A program made the translations under genes and the position numbers. A stretch of 64,000 nt of DNA, from NCBI GenBank assembly GCA_016705545.1, contig JADIYA010000001.1, positions 558,001 through 622,000 on the forward strand, in the 5' to 3' direction. The stretch comes from Flavobacteriales bacterium. GTDB taxonomy: Bacteria; Bacteroidota; Bacteroidia; Flavobacteriales_F; PHOS-HE28. The notes below the pieces were generated by a model that worked only from the letters and a program-made list of their open reading frames with translations, had not been told where the DNA came from and made no database searches. Within the stretch, counting starts at the first letter, position 1, and each line of letters begins with the position of its first letter. Positions 52,252-61,392 of this stretch are shown here, piece after piece.

Positions 52252-55044
52252 TCAGGCCTTGGCTTTGGCGGGCGCGGTTTTCTTCGGCTTGGCTGCGATC
52301 GGCGCGAACGCCTTCTCGATGATCTCGGCCTGCTGTTTCGCGCTGCGCTTGCTGCTGCCGGTGGCTGGGGCTCCGCTGGCAGGACGGGCAATCACTTCCC
52401 ACTTCGCTTCGGGGAACTGCATGGCGATGTGGCTCCATGCGCCCATGTTCTTCGGCTCCTCTTGCACCCACAGGAAGCGCTCGGCCTTCGCATACTTCTT
52501 CATCACCGAGCGCATCTGTTCCGCGGGCAACGGATGCAACTGCTCGATGCGCACAAGCGCGGTACCGGTGATGCCCTTCTCCTCGCGGTGGGCGGCGAGC
52601 TCGTAGTGGATCTTACCCTGCGTGAAGATCACCGTGCGCACCTGCTTGGCATCGACAGAGGAATCGTCGATCAGCTCTTGGAAGTTGCCCTTCGCCAGAT
52701 CCTCCAGCCTGCTCACGCACTTCGGGTGGCGCAGCAGGCTCTTGGGGCTGAATACCACCAATGGCTTGCGGAAGTCCCACTTCAACTGGCGGCGCAGGAC
52801 ATGGAAGAAGTTGGCGGGCGTGGTGCAGTTCACCACCACCATGTTCTCATCAGCGCAGTTCTGGAGGAAGCGCTCCATGCGTGCACTGCTGTGCTCGGCG
52901 CCCTGACCTTCGTAGCCGTGCGGCAGGAGGAGCACCACGCCATTCTGGGTGCCCCACTTCTCTTCCGCGCAGCAGAGGTACTGATCCAGCACGATCTGCG
53001 CGCCGTTCACGAAATCACCGAATTGCGCCTCCCAAATGGTGAGCGTATCGGGCATGGCCAGCGCATAACCGAACTCGAAGCCAAGCACCGCGTACTCGCT
53101 CAGCAGTGAATTGTAGATCTGCAGCAGCGCTTGACCCTCGCGGATGTGCTTCAGGTGAATGAACTCCTCCTCGCTGTCCTCCACCTTCACCACGGCGTGG
53201 CGGTGACTGAAGGTGCCGCGCTCCACATCCTGGCCCGTCATGCGCACGGGGTGGCCTTCGAGCAGCAGCGATCCGTAGGCGAGCAGCTCGCCCATGCTCC
53301 AATCGATCACGCCGGCCTCCATCATCTTCTTGCGGTCGCCAAGGATCTTCTCCAGTTTGCTGAAGAACTTCTTTCCGTCGGGGTGGAGCGCGCTGAGCTT
53401 CTCACCGATGAGCCGGAGCGCCTCCATCGGTACGCCGGTCTCGGGCGAGCGCAGGAAATCCTTCGCATCGGCGCGCTTGAATCCCTTCCAGCGCTCCTCG
53501 AGGAAGTTGGTGATCTTGCCCACGCGCACCTGCTTCGCTTCGTCGAGGCGCGCATTCAGCATGCCGGTGAAGGAGGCCTCCATCTCGGCAGCGAGCTCTT
53601 CTGCTTCGTTGACGCCGCTGCTCTTGAGCTTATCGATGTAGATCTTCCGCGGATCGGGGTGCTCCTGGATCTTCTTGTAGAGCAGCGGCTGCGTGAACTT
53701 GGGCTCATCGCCCTCGTTATGGCCGTGCTTGCGGTAGCAGAGGATGTCCACCCAGATATCGGTGCCGTACTTCTGGCGGTAGTCCATCGCCAGCTTCATG
53801 GTATAGGCCACAGCCTCGGCATCGTCGCCGTTCACGTGGAACACCGGGCACTGCGTCACCTTGGCCACGTCGGTGCAATAGGTGCTGGTGCGCGCGTCGA
53901 TGTAGTTGGTGGTGAAGCCCACCTGGTTGTTCACCACGATGTGGATGGTGCCGCCCACCTCGTAGGCCTTGAGGCCCGCCATCTGCACCACTTCGTACAC
54001 CACACCCTGCCCGGCCACCGCTGCATCGCCATGGATGATGATCGGTGCGGTGATGCCTTTGGCGAAGTTGTCGTCGTGCTCGATGATGGCGCGCGAGATG
54101 CCTTGCATGATGGGGCCCACTGTTTCCAGGTGGCTGGGGTTGGGCGCCAACGTGACCCGCACTTCCTTGCCTGCATTGGTCTTCAGCACGCTGCTGTAGC
54201 CCATGTGGTATTTCACGTCGCCCTCCACGAGCTCATCATCATAATCCTTGCCCTCGAACTCGGAGAAGATCTGGTCGTAGCTCTTGCGCAGGGTATTGGC
54301 CAGCACATTAAGGCGCCCTCGATGGGCCATGCCGATCACGTACTCGGTGATGCCCAGCTCGGCGCCGTGCTCGATCACGGTGTCGAGCGCAGGGATCAAG
54401 GCCTCGGCACCCTCAATGCTGAATCGCTTCTGACCGATGAACTTCTTGCCGAGGAAGCGCTCGAACACGACGGCCTCATTGAGCTTCTCGAGGATCTCCT
54501 TCTTCTGCTCGATAGTGAAGTCGGGCGTGTTGCGGACGCCCTCCATGCGCTGCTGCAGCCACCGCACCTTATCCGGATTCCGGATGAACTTGAACTCGGC
54601 GCCCACGCTCTGGCAATAGGTCTGCTTGAGCAGGTCGATGATGTCGCGGAGCCTCGCCGGGCCGATGCCCACTTCGTTCCCGGCGCTGAACACGGTGTCG
54701 AGATCGGCGGACGACAGCCCGAAGTGCTCGATATCGAGCGTGGGCGAATACGTACGGCGGTCGCGGACCGGATTGGTCTTGGTGAATAGGTGGCCCCGCT
54801 GCCGATAAGCGTTGATGAGCTCGATGACGCGGAACTCCTTCTCGAAGCGGTCATTGCCGCCGGGAGCCGGTGCTGCCGGAGCCCCTCCTTCGATGCTTCC
54901 GCCCTCCAAGGCGCGGGCGAACTCGAATCCTTCGAAGAAGCGGGCCCAGCCGGTCTCGATGCTGGCGGGGTCATTCAGGTAATTCTGGTAGAGGTCGTCG
55001 AGCCAGGCGCTATCGACGTTGCTCAGGTAGGAAAGCTTGTCCAT
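52252..55044 (-). CDS. sucA: 2-oxoglutarate dehydrogenase E1 component
   Basis: SucA decarboxylates 2-oxoglutarate with thiamine diphosphate and loads succinyl onto SucB. The protein has 930 residues, normal for the family. It has the N-terminal LDDLYQNYLNDPASIETGWARFF that binds E2, IGMAHRGRLNVL, HGDAAVAGQGVVYE with the ThDP-Mg site near GDDAEA, the KHGHNEGDEP segment and a C-terminal pyrimidine-binding domain with LLPHGYEGQGAEHSSARMERFLQ. A low-complexity Lys/Ala tail ends the protein. It forms an operon with sucB. No interruption is seen. Confidence 0.97.
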   Translation of the reverse strand: MDKLSYLSNVDSAWLDDLYQNYLNDPASIETGWARFFEGFEFARALEGGSIEGGAPAAPAPGGNDRFEKEFRVIELINAYRQRGHLFTKTNPVRDRRTYSPTLDIEHFGLSSADLDTVFSAGNEVGIGPARLRDIIDLLKQTYCQSVGAEFKFIRNPDKVRWLQQRMEGVRNTPDFTIEQKKEILEKLNEAVVFERFLGKKFIGQKRFSIEGAEALIPALDTVIEHGAELGITEYVIGMAHRGRLNVLANTLRKSYDQIFSEFEGKDYDDELVEGDVKYHMGYSSVLKTNAGKEVRVTLAPNPSHLETVGPIMQGISRAIIEHDDNFAKGITAPIIIHGDAAVAGQGVVYEVVQMAGLKAYEVGGTIHIVVNNQVGFTTNYIDARTSTYCTDVAKVTQCPVFHVNGDDAEAVAYTMKLAMDYRQKYGTDIWVDILCYRKHGHNEGDEPKFTQPLLYKKIQEHPDPRKIYIDKLKSSGVNEAEELAAEMEASFTGMLNARLDEAKQVRVGKITNFLEERWKGFKRADAKDFLRSPETGVPMEALRLIGEKLSALHPDGKKFFSKLEKILGDRKKMMEAGVIDWSMGELLAYGSLLLEGHPVRMTGQDVERGTFSHRHAVVKVEDSEEEFIHLKHIREGQALLQIYNSLLSEYAVLGFEFGYALAMPDTLTIWEAQFGDFVNGAQIVLDQYLCCAEEKWGTQNGVVLLLPHGYEGQGAEHSSARMERFLQNCADENMVVVNCTTPANFFHVLRRQLKWDFRKPLVVFSPKSLLRHPKCVSRLEDLAKGNFQELIDDSSVDAKQVRTVIFTQGKIHYELAAHREEKGITGTALVRIEQLHPLPAEQMRSVMKKYAKAERFLWVQEEPKNMGAWSHIAMQFPEAKWEVIARPASGAPATGSSKRSAKQQAEIIEKAFAPIAAKPKKTAPAKAKA

Positions 55045-55144
55045 GGAGGCGGCGCAAAGGTATTCCTGCGGTTGGGGGTTGAAGGTTGTGAGGGTTGGGG
55101 GTTGTGAACGACCGAATCCACATGTGAAGCCCCCTCGCCACGGC

Positions 55145-55522
55145 TCAGAAACGGCCCGCGAAGCGCAGGCGGGTCAATACCTTCTGAAGCGCACGCAGCA
55201 CGCATTCGCCGGCCAATGCATGAAGTCCCCCGCTTTCCAACGCGCGCTGCAAGTGCCTCTCAGGGATATCGACGCGGTACATGGCCGTTTGCAATGCGTT
55301 CCCGCTACCCCGCTCCAATTCCAAGAGTCGCGCAAGCACGCCGGCGCGCAGGTCCTCGAAGGCCCCCTCCCCCGATCCAGGCTCCGGCAAATCCGCCTCC
55401 GCGAGCGCGAGGTCCTTGCGGAGCTGCTGAACGGTCGATGAAAGCACTTCTGCGCGATCGAGCCAGCGGCGCAGGCCATCCTGCTCGCCTTTCGACAGCG
55501 ATGTGTTGGCCTCCTCGCTCAT
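55145..55522 (-). CDS. Small hypothetical cytosolic protein
   Basis: This 125-residue protein has no signal peptide or membrane helix. The first half is charged and helical (GEQDGLRRWLDRAEVLSSTVQQLRKDLAL), probably a coiled coil. The second half (LQTAMYRVDIPERHLQRALE, then LHALAGECVLRALQK) looks like a compact helical domain. I recall short Bacteroidota proteins of this shape annotated only as hypothetical. It sits between sucA and a divergent secreted-protein gene. Confidence 0.62.
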   Translation of the reverse strand: MSEEANTSLSKGEQDGLRRWLDRAEVLSSTVQQLRKDLALAEADLPEPGSGEGAFEDLRAGVLARLLELERGSGNALQTAMYRVDIPERHLQRALESGGLHALAGECVLRALQKVLTRLRFAGRF

Positions 55523-55550
55523 GCCGCCAAAGGTCAGTTCCGCATGGCAC

Positions 55551-55558
55551 TACTTTCG
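55551..55558 (+). promoter_or_regulatory. Putative -7 promoter element
   Basis: TACTTTCG, 25 bp before the start at 55583, a near match to TAnnTTTG and the same variant found elsewhere in the window. Weak, single-motif evidence. Confidence 0.28.
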
Positions 55559-55582
55559 CCCGGCGAAGAAAAAACCGAACAC

Positions 55583-56455
55583 ATGCTCCTCCGCTCACTC
55601 CTCGTCACGCTCACCGCCGCTCCGCTCATCGCACTCGCGCAATACGGCGCATTCGCCGCTTCGGCCGTGAAGGCCGCGAAAGCGCTTCCGCTGGTGGTGG
55701 TGCTCGATGCTGGCGATTCGCCGTACAACCGCTCCGTGATGAACGCCGTGAAGGCCGAGTGGAAATTCAATGCCTCCGTGGACTTCATCACCGTGGCCGA
55801 CCTCGGCATGCAACCCATCAGCGCCGACAAGATCTACCTGATGAAGACGCGGCGCACGGACCCCGTGAAGTTCGAAGGCAGCTTCATGGCGGTGGTGAAA
55901 GGATGGAAGCAGAAGAAGGGCGATGCACTGCAACAGACCGACAATTGCTTCACCACCATCGGAGCCGAGCAGGAGCTGGCCTCGATCCTCATTGACCCCA
56001 AGGCCATTGCCGATGGAAAGGCCGCAGCGATGGTCACCGTTTATGTGAAGCACTTGCAGGACTACCTCAAGCAGGTGGAGAGCGGCAAGGTCATCGACAT
56101 GGCCACCGCTGATCGCCTGTATGCGAGCCGCACCCGACTGGTGCGCGAAACGGAACTGGTCTTCAGCAAGGACCACTTGGACAAGAGCCTGCCGGGCGCC
56201 GATGCCATCAAGGCGGTCTACACCTCGCCCTTTCAGGTCGGAGATGCGATCGCCGCCGTTGAGGCCCAGGACCGCACCAAGACCGTCAGTGATGCGGTGA
56301 TCACCATCGGCGACCACAAGAACAAGCATTGCTTCAAGCGCGTGTTCAATGCCGGTACCGGCGAGCTCATGTACCTGAGCGACGATGCGGCCATCTTCGG
56401 CAAGAAGGAAGGCTTCATCGAGGAGGACCTGAAGGCGCTGGAACGGGCGCGATAG
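55583..56455 (+). CDS. Exported hypothetical protein
   Basis: This 290-residue protein has a signal peptide (1-20, ending IALAQ). The mature part has mixed alpha/beta character: LPLVVVLDAGDSPYNRSVMNAVKAEWKFN, DFITVADLGMQPISADKIYLMK, MAVVKGWKQKKGDALQQTDN and a late DAVITIGDHKNKHCFKRVFNAGTGELMYL. I recognise no enzyme signature. The composition resembles other periplasmic Bacteroidota proteins of unknown role. The ATG at 55583 begins the leader; the ATG at 55544 would add 13 polar residues. It is transcribed alone before the large T9SS protein, with about 100 bp between. Confidence 0.72.
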   Translation: MLLRSLLVTLTAAPLIALAQYGAFAASAVKAAKALPLVVVLDAGDSPYNRSVMNAVKAEWKFNASVDFITVADLGMQPISADKIYLMKTRRTDPVKFEGSFMAVVKGWKQKKGDALQQTDNCFTTIGAEQELASILIDPKAIADGKAAAMVTVYVKHLQDYLKQVESGKVIDMATADRLYASRTRLVRETELVFSKDHLDKSLPGADAIKAVYTSPFQVGDAIAAVEAQDRTKTVSDAVITIGDHKNKHCFKRVFNAGTGELMYLSDDAAIFGKKEGFIEEDLKALERAR

Positions 56456-56560
56456 GTCGTCCACCTGGTTTAGTCTATAGGCCGAGCGCTTACCTGAATG
56501 GGCCTGGGCTTGGTGGTGTGCCCTGCGTTTCTACATTGTCGATCCTTAAAACCTGGGCAC

Positions 56561-58609
56561 ATGCGCATCCTTACCCTTTCCCTTCTTCTTTGGGCCTTGC
56601 CGGCCCTGGCCGAGCACCTGCCCGGCGGCAACATCTCCGTGCGCTGCGTGAGCGGCAACCAGCACGAGGTCACCCTGAAGCTCTGGCGTGAATGCACGGG
56701 CGTGCCGATGATCTCGCAGTCGATCAACTTCGTGAGTTCCTGCGGAGTGACCTTTGCGCTCGAGGACATCCCGCTGATCTCCGTGGCCAATGTCTCACCG
56801 ATCTGCGAAGGCCAAGCCGACCAGACCACCTGCGATGGCGGCACGCTCATCGGCATCGAAGAGTACACCTACCGCACCAACGTATTCCTCAGCCCGTGCA
56901 ATTTCTGGCGCATCTACTGGAGCACCTGCTGCCGCTTCCCTGCGCTCAACCTGCAGGGCTCACAGGGCATCTACATCGAAGCGCTGGTGAACAACCAGGG
57001 CGGCAATTGCATCGAGTACCCGACCTTCAGCGATGATGTTCCGCCGCTGGTTTGCGTGAACCAGCCAGTGAGCTACGACCCGGGCGTAGTCTTCGCGCAA
57101 GGCCAGGACCTGCGTTTCCGCCTGATCGAAGCGCGCCGCTTGCTGAACGCCGATCCCCAGAACCTCGACATCCAATCCGTGGGCTACCAATCGCCCTTCA
57201 CGGGGCCTGAACCATACACAGGCCTCGTCATCGACAGCCTCACCGGTCAGATCACCTTCACTCCGTTGGGCCAGGGCTACATCGTGTGCGTGGTGGCCAT
57301 CGAGGTGCGCGATGCGGATGGCATATGGCGCGGCACCATCATGCGTGACTTCCCCTTTATCGCACAGGTGTGCGACAACAACGTGCCCGATGCGGCCAGC
57401 GGCGTGATCGAAGGCATCAACGGCGCGGTGGCGGCCACCGGTATCTACACCCTCGATGGATGCGGAGCTGGTTGCTTCACGGTGGCCATCACCGATGCCG
57501 ATGCCGGGCAGACGGTGAGTTTGGAAAGCAACTTCGCCATTCCGGGCGGGAGCATCGAGCTAACACCGGGCAACCCCGCCTCCGCCTCCGTTTGCCTGGA
57601 CGGATCAGCACCTGAGGGCAACTACCTCTTCACCATCACCGCGACGGATGATGCCTGCCCAGTGATCGGCACCCAAGTGTTCACCTACAGCATCTCTGTG
57701 CTGGCCAACGCGGGTGCGGGTGAGGATGCCAGCGTTCCGCTCTGCCCGGGTGAGACGATTGACCTGAGCGACTTCTTGACAGGCGAGGACGGCGGCATCT
57801 GGAGCGAAGGTCCGATCGTGAGCGCTATAGGCGCATACACCTACACAGTTCAGGGCGTATGCGGGGAGGACAGCGCTGTGATCGATGTGGTCGCCGGCAC
57901 GGCGCCGGATGCTGGCAGTGATGCAGTCATTGCAATCTGCGTCAACAGCTCCGTCGATCTCGCCGAATATGTGAACGGCAGTGGTGGCGGTGTATGGAGC
58001 GATGGGCCGGAAGTGAACCAGCCTGGCGACTACACCTACACCGTGAGCAACGGATGCGGCAGCGATGTGGCGGTCTTCACAGTGAATCTGATCCCCGTGC
58101 CTTATGCGGGCGAACCCAACACCATCCTATCGTGCCCCCAGCAAGATGCCTTCAACCTTCTCGATTCGCTATTGGGCACGCCGGATCCGGATGGGTCTTG
58201 GGTCTTTGAAGACCAACCCGTAAGCGGAACCTTCGACCCCACCTTGAATTCCGAAGGGGACTACTGCTACATCGTGTCCCACCCGCAGTGCGGTGCGGAT
58301 ACCGCCTGCGTCAGGGTGAATTTCGTGGATGCGAGCGACCCCTATTGCCTCACGCTCGGCGTTACCGAAGCAGCAACGGGCCCGACCCTGCATCCGAACC
58401 CGAGCCAAGGCACGCTTGTCATTGGTGTCGAGCTGCCTTCGCGCGCTGAGGTGATTGACGCCTTGGGTCGCTTGGCCTGGAGCTCGCAGCTCAGGACCGG
58501 TGTCAACACCATTGACCTTCCGGCCTCGCTGGTCAACGGGAGCTACGCCATGCGCATCACGCGGCCGGATGGTCACATGACCGTGGCCCGATTCGAGCTC
58601 ATCCGCTGA
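56561..58609 (+). CDS. Large T9SS-secreted surface protein with repeated Ig-like domains
   Basis: This is a 682-residue exported protein (signal 1-17, then EHLPGGNISVRCVSGNQHEV, a start I associate with Bacteroidota adhesin-like proteins). A Cys-rich N-terminal region includes STCCRFPALNL. Cadherin/Ig-like segments follow (GLVIDSLTGQITFTPLG). At least two repeats of about 75 residues contain DLSDFLTGEDGGIWSEGP and DLAEYVNGSGGGVWSDGP. The C-terminus is a T9SS type A sorting domain (LHPNPSQGTLV, ending RFELIR). No enzyme motif is seen; adhesion or surface structure is inferred. A rho-independent terminator follows 19 bp after the stop. The ATG at 56561 is preferred over 56498 because it starts the leader. 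Confidence 0.85.
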   Translation: MRILTLSLLLWALPALAEHLPGGNISVRCVSGNQHEVTLKLWRECTGVPMISQSINFVSSCGVTFALEDIPLISVANVSPICEGQADQTTCDGGTLIGIEEYTYRTNVFLSPCNFWRIYWSTCCRFPALNLQGSQGIYIEALVNNQGGNCIEYPTFSDDVPPLVCVNQPVSYDPGVVFAQGQDLRFRLIEARRLLNADPQNLDIQSVGYQSPFTGPEPYTGLVIDSLTGQITFTPLGQGYIVCVVAIEVRDADGIWRGTIMRDFPFIAQVCDNNVPDAASGVIEGINGAVAATGIYTLDGCGAGCFTVAITDADAGQTVSLESNFAIPGGSIELTPGNPASASVCLDGSAPEGNYLFTITATDDACPVIGTQVFTYSISVLANAGAGEDASVPLCPGETIDLSDFLTGEDGGIWSEGPIVSAIGAYTYTVQGVCGEDSAVIDVVAGTAPDAGSDAVIAICVNSSVDLAEYVNGSGGGVWSDGPEVNQPGDYTYTVSNGCGSDVAVFTVNLIPVPYAGEPNTILSCPQQDAFNLLDSLLGTPDPDGSWVFEDQPVSGTFDPTLNSEGDYCYIVSHPQCGADTACVRVNFVDASDPYCLTLGVTEAATGPTLHPNPSQGTLVIGVELPSRAEVIDALGRLAWSSQLRTGVNTIDLPASLVNGSYAMRITRPDGHMTVARFELIR

Positions 58610-58627
58610 TCCGATCGAACGAATTGT

Positions 58628-58657
58628 CAACGGGCGCCGATCCTTCGGCGCCCGTTG
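58628..58657 (+). terminator. Rho-independent terminator
   Basis: A perfect 13-bp stem (58628-58640 and 58645-58657) with the loop TCCT, followed by a T-rich TTGTTTAG. It lies just after the T9SS surface-protein stop and immediately before the epimerase gene, so it separates the two. Confidence 0.85.
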
Positions 58658-58670
58658 TTGTTTAGCGGCC

Positions 58671-59567
58671 ATGCCAATCGTTCTCATCACCGGAGGAAGC
58701 GGCCTTATCGGGCGGAAGCTCACTCAGGCATTGTCCACCCAAGGCCACGAGGTGCGCTGGCTGAGCAGAAACGCTGGAACCCGCGGTGGTGTCCGCGCAT
58801 TCGCGTGGGACGTGAAGCAGGGCCGCATCGACCCGGAAGCGCTGCATGGGGTCGATCGCATCGTTCACCTGGCCGGGGCGGGCATCGCCGACAAGCGCTG
58901 GACAAAGGCGCGCATCGTCGAGCTGATTGCGAGCCGAGCTGATTCCGCCAGGCACCTGTTGCGCGCTGCGCAAGAGAACGGATGCGCGCCCGAGTGCTTC
59001 GTAAGCGCATCGGGCTCGGGCTACTATGGCGCGGTCACGCGCGATGCGCCCTTCACCGAGAGCGATCCGCCGGGCACCGATACCATCGCGCGCATCACCG
59101 TGGAATGGGAGCGTGCCGTGGATGAATGGGGCTCGCTCTGCCGGGTGGTGAAGCTGCGTACGCCTGTGGTGCTGGCCCGTGAAGGCGGCGCATGGCCAAA
59201 GCTCGCTGCTCCTGCGCGCTGGGGGCTGGCCGCGCCGCTCGGCAGCGGGAAGCAATGGATGCCCTGGATCCACATCGACGACCTAGTGCGCGCCTACCTG
59301 CACGCATTAGATGAGAAGCACATGCACGGCGCGTACAACGTGCTGGGCGGCAATGCCACGAACGCTGACTTCATGCGCAGCGTGGCGCGTGCGGTGGGCA
59401 GGCCCTTCTGGCTCCCTCGGGTTCCGGGCTTCCTGTTGAAGGCGGCCTTGGGCGAAATGGCCGTCCTGTTGCTCGAGGGATCTCCGATGCGTGCTGAGCG
59501 CGCGCAAGAGGCAGGCGTTACATCCAAGATCACGTTGCTGGATGATGCCTTGCGCAAGCTGGCGTGA
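58671..59567 (+). CDS. TIGR01777-family NAD(P)-dependent epimerase-like protein
   Basis: This 298-residue protein belongs to the extended short-chain dehydrogenase family known as TIGR01777 (SulA/YfcH type). The Rossmann motif ITGGSGLIGRKL is at residues 6-17. It has VDRIVHLAGAGIADKRWT, SASGSGYYG (catalytic Ser/Tyr region), VVKLRTPVVLAREGG and the diagnostic GSGKQWMPWIHIDDLV. YNVLGGNATN and a C-terminal GSPMRAERAQEAG complete it. The substrate is not known for this subfamily. The start is close behind a terminator, and the gene converges on the polyprenyl synthase. Confidence 0.88.
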   Translation: MPIVLITGGSGLIGRKLTQALSTQGHEVRWLSRNAGTRGGVRAFAWDVKQGRIDPEALHGVDRIVHLAGAGIADKRWTKARIVELIASRADSARHLLRAAQENGCAPECFVSASGSGYYGAVTRDAPFTESDPPGTDTIARITVEWERAVDEWGSLCRVVKLRTPVVLAREGGAWPKLAAPARWGLAAPLGSGKQWMPWIHIDDLVRAYLHALDEKHMHGAYNVLGGNATNADFMRSVARAVGRPFWLPRVPGFLLKAALGEMAVLLLEGSPMRAERAQEAGVTSKITLLDDALRKLA

Positions 59568-59571
59568 GGCC

Positions 59572-60525
59572 CTAGCTCTTCCTCCCCATCAAGCCCATGG
59601 CGAGCTTCCGCAGGGGAGCCTTTCGTTCGTCAGCCACGGCCACGCTATCGAGCGCATCCATGGCCTCTTGTTCCGTCGCGCGGATCAGGGCATCGGATTC
59701 CTCACGCACGCCAAGGGCGATGAGCGCTTCCACCATGGCGCCCACATCGCGTGCGATGCTCAATTGGCCGAGAGCCGTGGTGAGCGCGCCGCCGCCATGC
59801 GCGCGCTCCAGCTCCAGTCCGCGGATCAGCAGCCAGGTCTTCTTGCCCGCACGCAGGTCGCCGCCGCGCTGCTTGCCAGTGACCCCCGGGTCACCGAATG
59901 CATCGATGTGATCATCGCGCAACTGGAAGGCCAGGCCGAGCTGCTCGCCGAAGCGACCGATCATACGCTGCTGTTGCTCGCTGGAGCCCGCCTTGATGCT
60001 GCCGATCTCCAACGCGCCCGCCAGCAGCACGGCCGTCTTCCGGCGGATCATGCCCATGTACTGTTCGGCGGTCACGGAGCTCGCCTTCTCAAACGCCATG
60101 TCGAGCTCCTGGCCTTCGCACACCTGCAGCGCGCATGAATTGAATGCCGCAAGTGCTCGCGCGTCGGCACCCATGCACTGGTAGGCCTTCACGAGCATGG
60201 CATCGCCACTGAGGATGGCCATGTTCGCGCCCCAGCGCACATGCACGGTGGGCTGCCCGCGCCGGATGGGCGATGCATCCATGATGTCATCGTGCATCAG
60301 GGTGAAGTTGTGGAAGAGCTCGATTCCGAGGGCGGCATCGAGGGCGGCATCCGGGTCGCCGCCGAAGAGCTCGCAGGCCATGAGCGTGGCCACGGGCCGC
60401 ACGCGTTTCGCAGGCAGGTGCAGCAGGTAATCCATGGGCGCATAGAGAGCGCCCTTCGGCAAGGCGCCGCACCATTGCGCGATGCGCGCCTCAACGGCCG
60501 CGCGGTGCTCCTCGATGGTACGCAT
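59572..60525 (-). CDS. Polyprenyl diphosphate synthase (trans-isoprenyl type)
   Basis: This enzyme condenses isopentenyl diphosphate with an allylic primer to make quinone or carrier chains. The protein has 317 residues. The first Asp-rich motif DDIMD is at 79-83, preceded by KRVRP for diphosphate binding. RRGQPTVHVRWG follows, and the second Asp-rich motif is DDHID (about 208) with FGDPGVTGK. The residues before the first motif (FHNFTLMHDD) bear on chain length, but I cannot assign it. The ATG at 60525 was chosen because it lies 2 bp after the rfbA stop and gives the normal family length; an upstream in-frame start would overlap rfbA. The gene is the last in an operon with MMPL and rfbA. Confidence 0.9.
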   Translation of the reverse strand: MRTIEEHRAAVEARIAQWCGALPKGALYAPMDYLLHLPAKRVRPVATLMACELFGGDPDAALDAALGIELFHNFTLMHDDIMDASPIRRGQPTVHVRWGANMAILSGDAMLVKAYQCMGADARALAAFNSCALQVCEGQELDMAFEKASSVTAEQYMGMIRRKTAVLLAGALEIGSIKAGSSEQQQRMIGRFGEQLGLAFQLRDDHIDAFGDPGVTGKQRGGDLRAGKKTWLLIRGLELERAHGGGALTTALGQLSIARDVGAMVEALIALGVREESDALIRATEQEAMDALDSVAVADERKAPLRKLAMGLMGRKS

Positions 60526-60527
60526 GA

Positions 60528-61391
60528 TCAGCGCTTCAGCAACGAGAGCAGATACTGCCCGTAGCCGCTCTTCGTGAGCGGACGCGCGAGCGCCTCCAAT
60601 TGTTCGTCGGTGATCCATCCCTTCTTCCAGGCCACCTCCTCGATGCAGCCGATGCGCAACCCCTGCCGCTCCTCGATCACCTGCACGAATTGCCCGGCCT
60701 GCATCAGCGAGGCGAAGGTTCCCGTGTCGAGCCAAGCCGTGCCGCGATCGAGGAGCTCCACGCGCAGCTTGCCGCGCCGCAGGTACTCCTTGTTCACGTC
60801 GGTGATCTCGTACTCGCCGCGCGCGCTGGGCTTCAGGTCCCGGGCGATGTCGAGCACGCTGTTGTCGTAGAAATAGAGGCCCGGCACGGCGTAGTTGCTC
60901 TTGGGCTTCGCCGGCTTCTCTTCGATGCTGAGCACCTTGCCATCGGTGTCGAAGTCCACCACGCCATAGCGTTCGGGGTCGCTCACATGGTAGGCGAACA
61001 CCAATCCGCCGTCGGGCGTGGTGTGGCGGCTGAGCATGCGGCCCAAGCCGCCGCCATAGAAGATGTTATCACCGAGGATGAGCGCCACGGGGTCGCTTCC
61101 CACGTGCTCGCGCCCGATCACGAAGGCCTGCGCCAATCCGTTCGGGACGGCCTGCTCGGCATATGTGAACACGCATCCCATCGCAGAGCCATCGCCCAGG
61201 AGCTTGCGGAAGTGGGGCAGGTCGTGCGGCGTGCTGATCAACAGGATCTCGCGTATCCCCGCGGCCATGAGCGTGCTCAGCGGATAGTAGATCATCGGCT
61301 TGTCGTAGACCGGCATGAGCTGCTTGCTCACCGCGAGCGTGAGGGGATGCAGGCGTGTGCCGGAGCCTCCGGCGAGGATGATTCCTTTCAT
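60528..61391 (-). CDS. rfbA: Glucose-1-phosphate thymidylyltransferase
   Basis: RfbA makes dTDP-glucose from dTTP and glucose-1-phosphate, the first step to dTDP-rhamnose and other deoxysugars. The protein has 287 residues, the family norm. It has the nucleotide-binding LAGGSGTRLHPLT at 6-18, YDKPMIYYPLSTLM, LGDNIFYGGGL (metal-binding Asp), FAYHVSDPERYGVV and SIEEKPAKPKSNYAVPGLYFYD, ending with TKSGYGQYLL. rfbB/C/D are not adjacent in this window. It lies 1 bp after the MMPL stop region, so the pair share a transcript with the polyprenyl synthase. Confidence 0.95.
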   Translation of the reverse strand: MKGIILAGGSGTRLHPLTLAVSKQLMPVYDKPMIYYPLSTLMAAGIREILLISTPHDLPHFRKLLGDGSAMGCVFTYAEQAVPNGLAQAFVIGREHVGSDPVALILGDNIFYGGGLGRMLSRHTTPDGGLVFAYHVSDPERYGVVDFDTDGKVLSIEEKPAKPKSNYAVPGLYFYDNSVLDIARDLKPSARGEYEITDVNKEYLRRGKLRVELLDRGTAWLDTGTFASLMQAGQFVQVIEERQGLRIGCIEEVAWKKGWITDEQLEALARPLTKSGYGQYLLSLLKR

Positions 61392-61392
61392 G

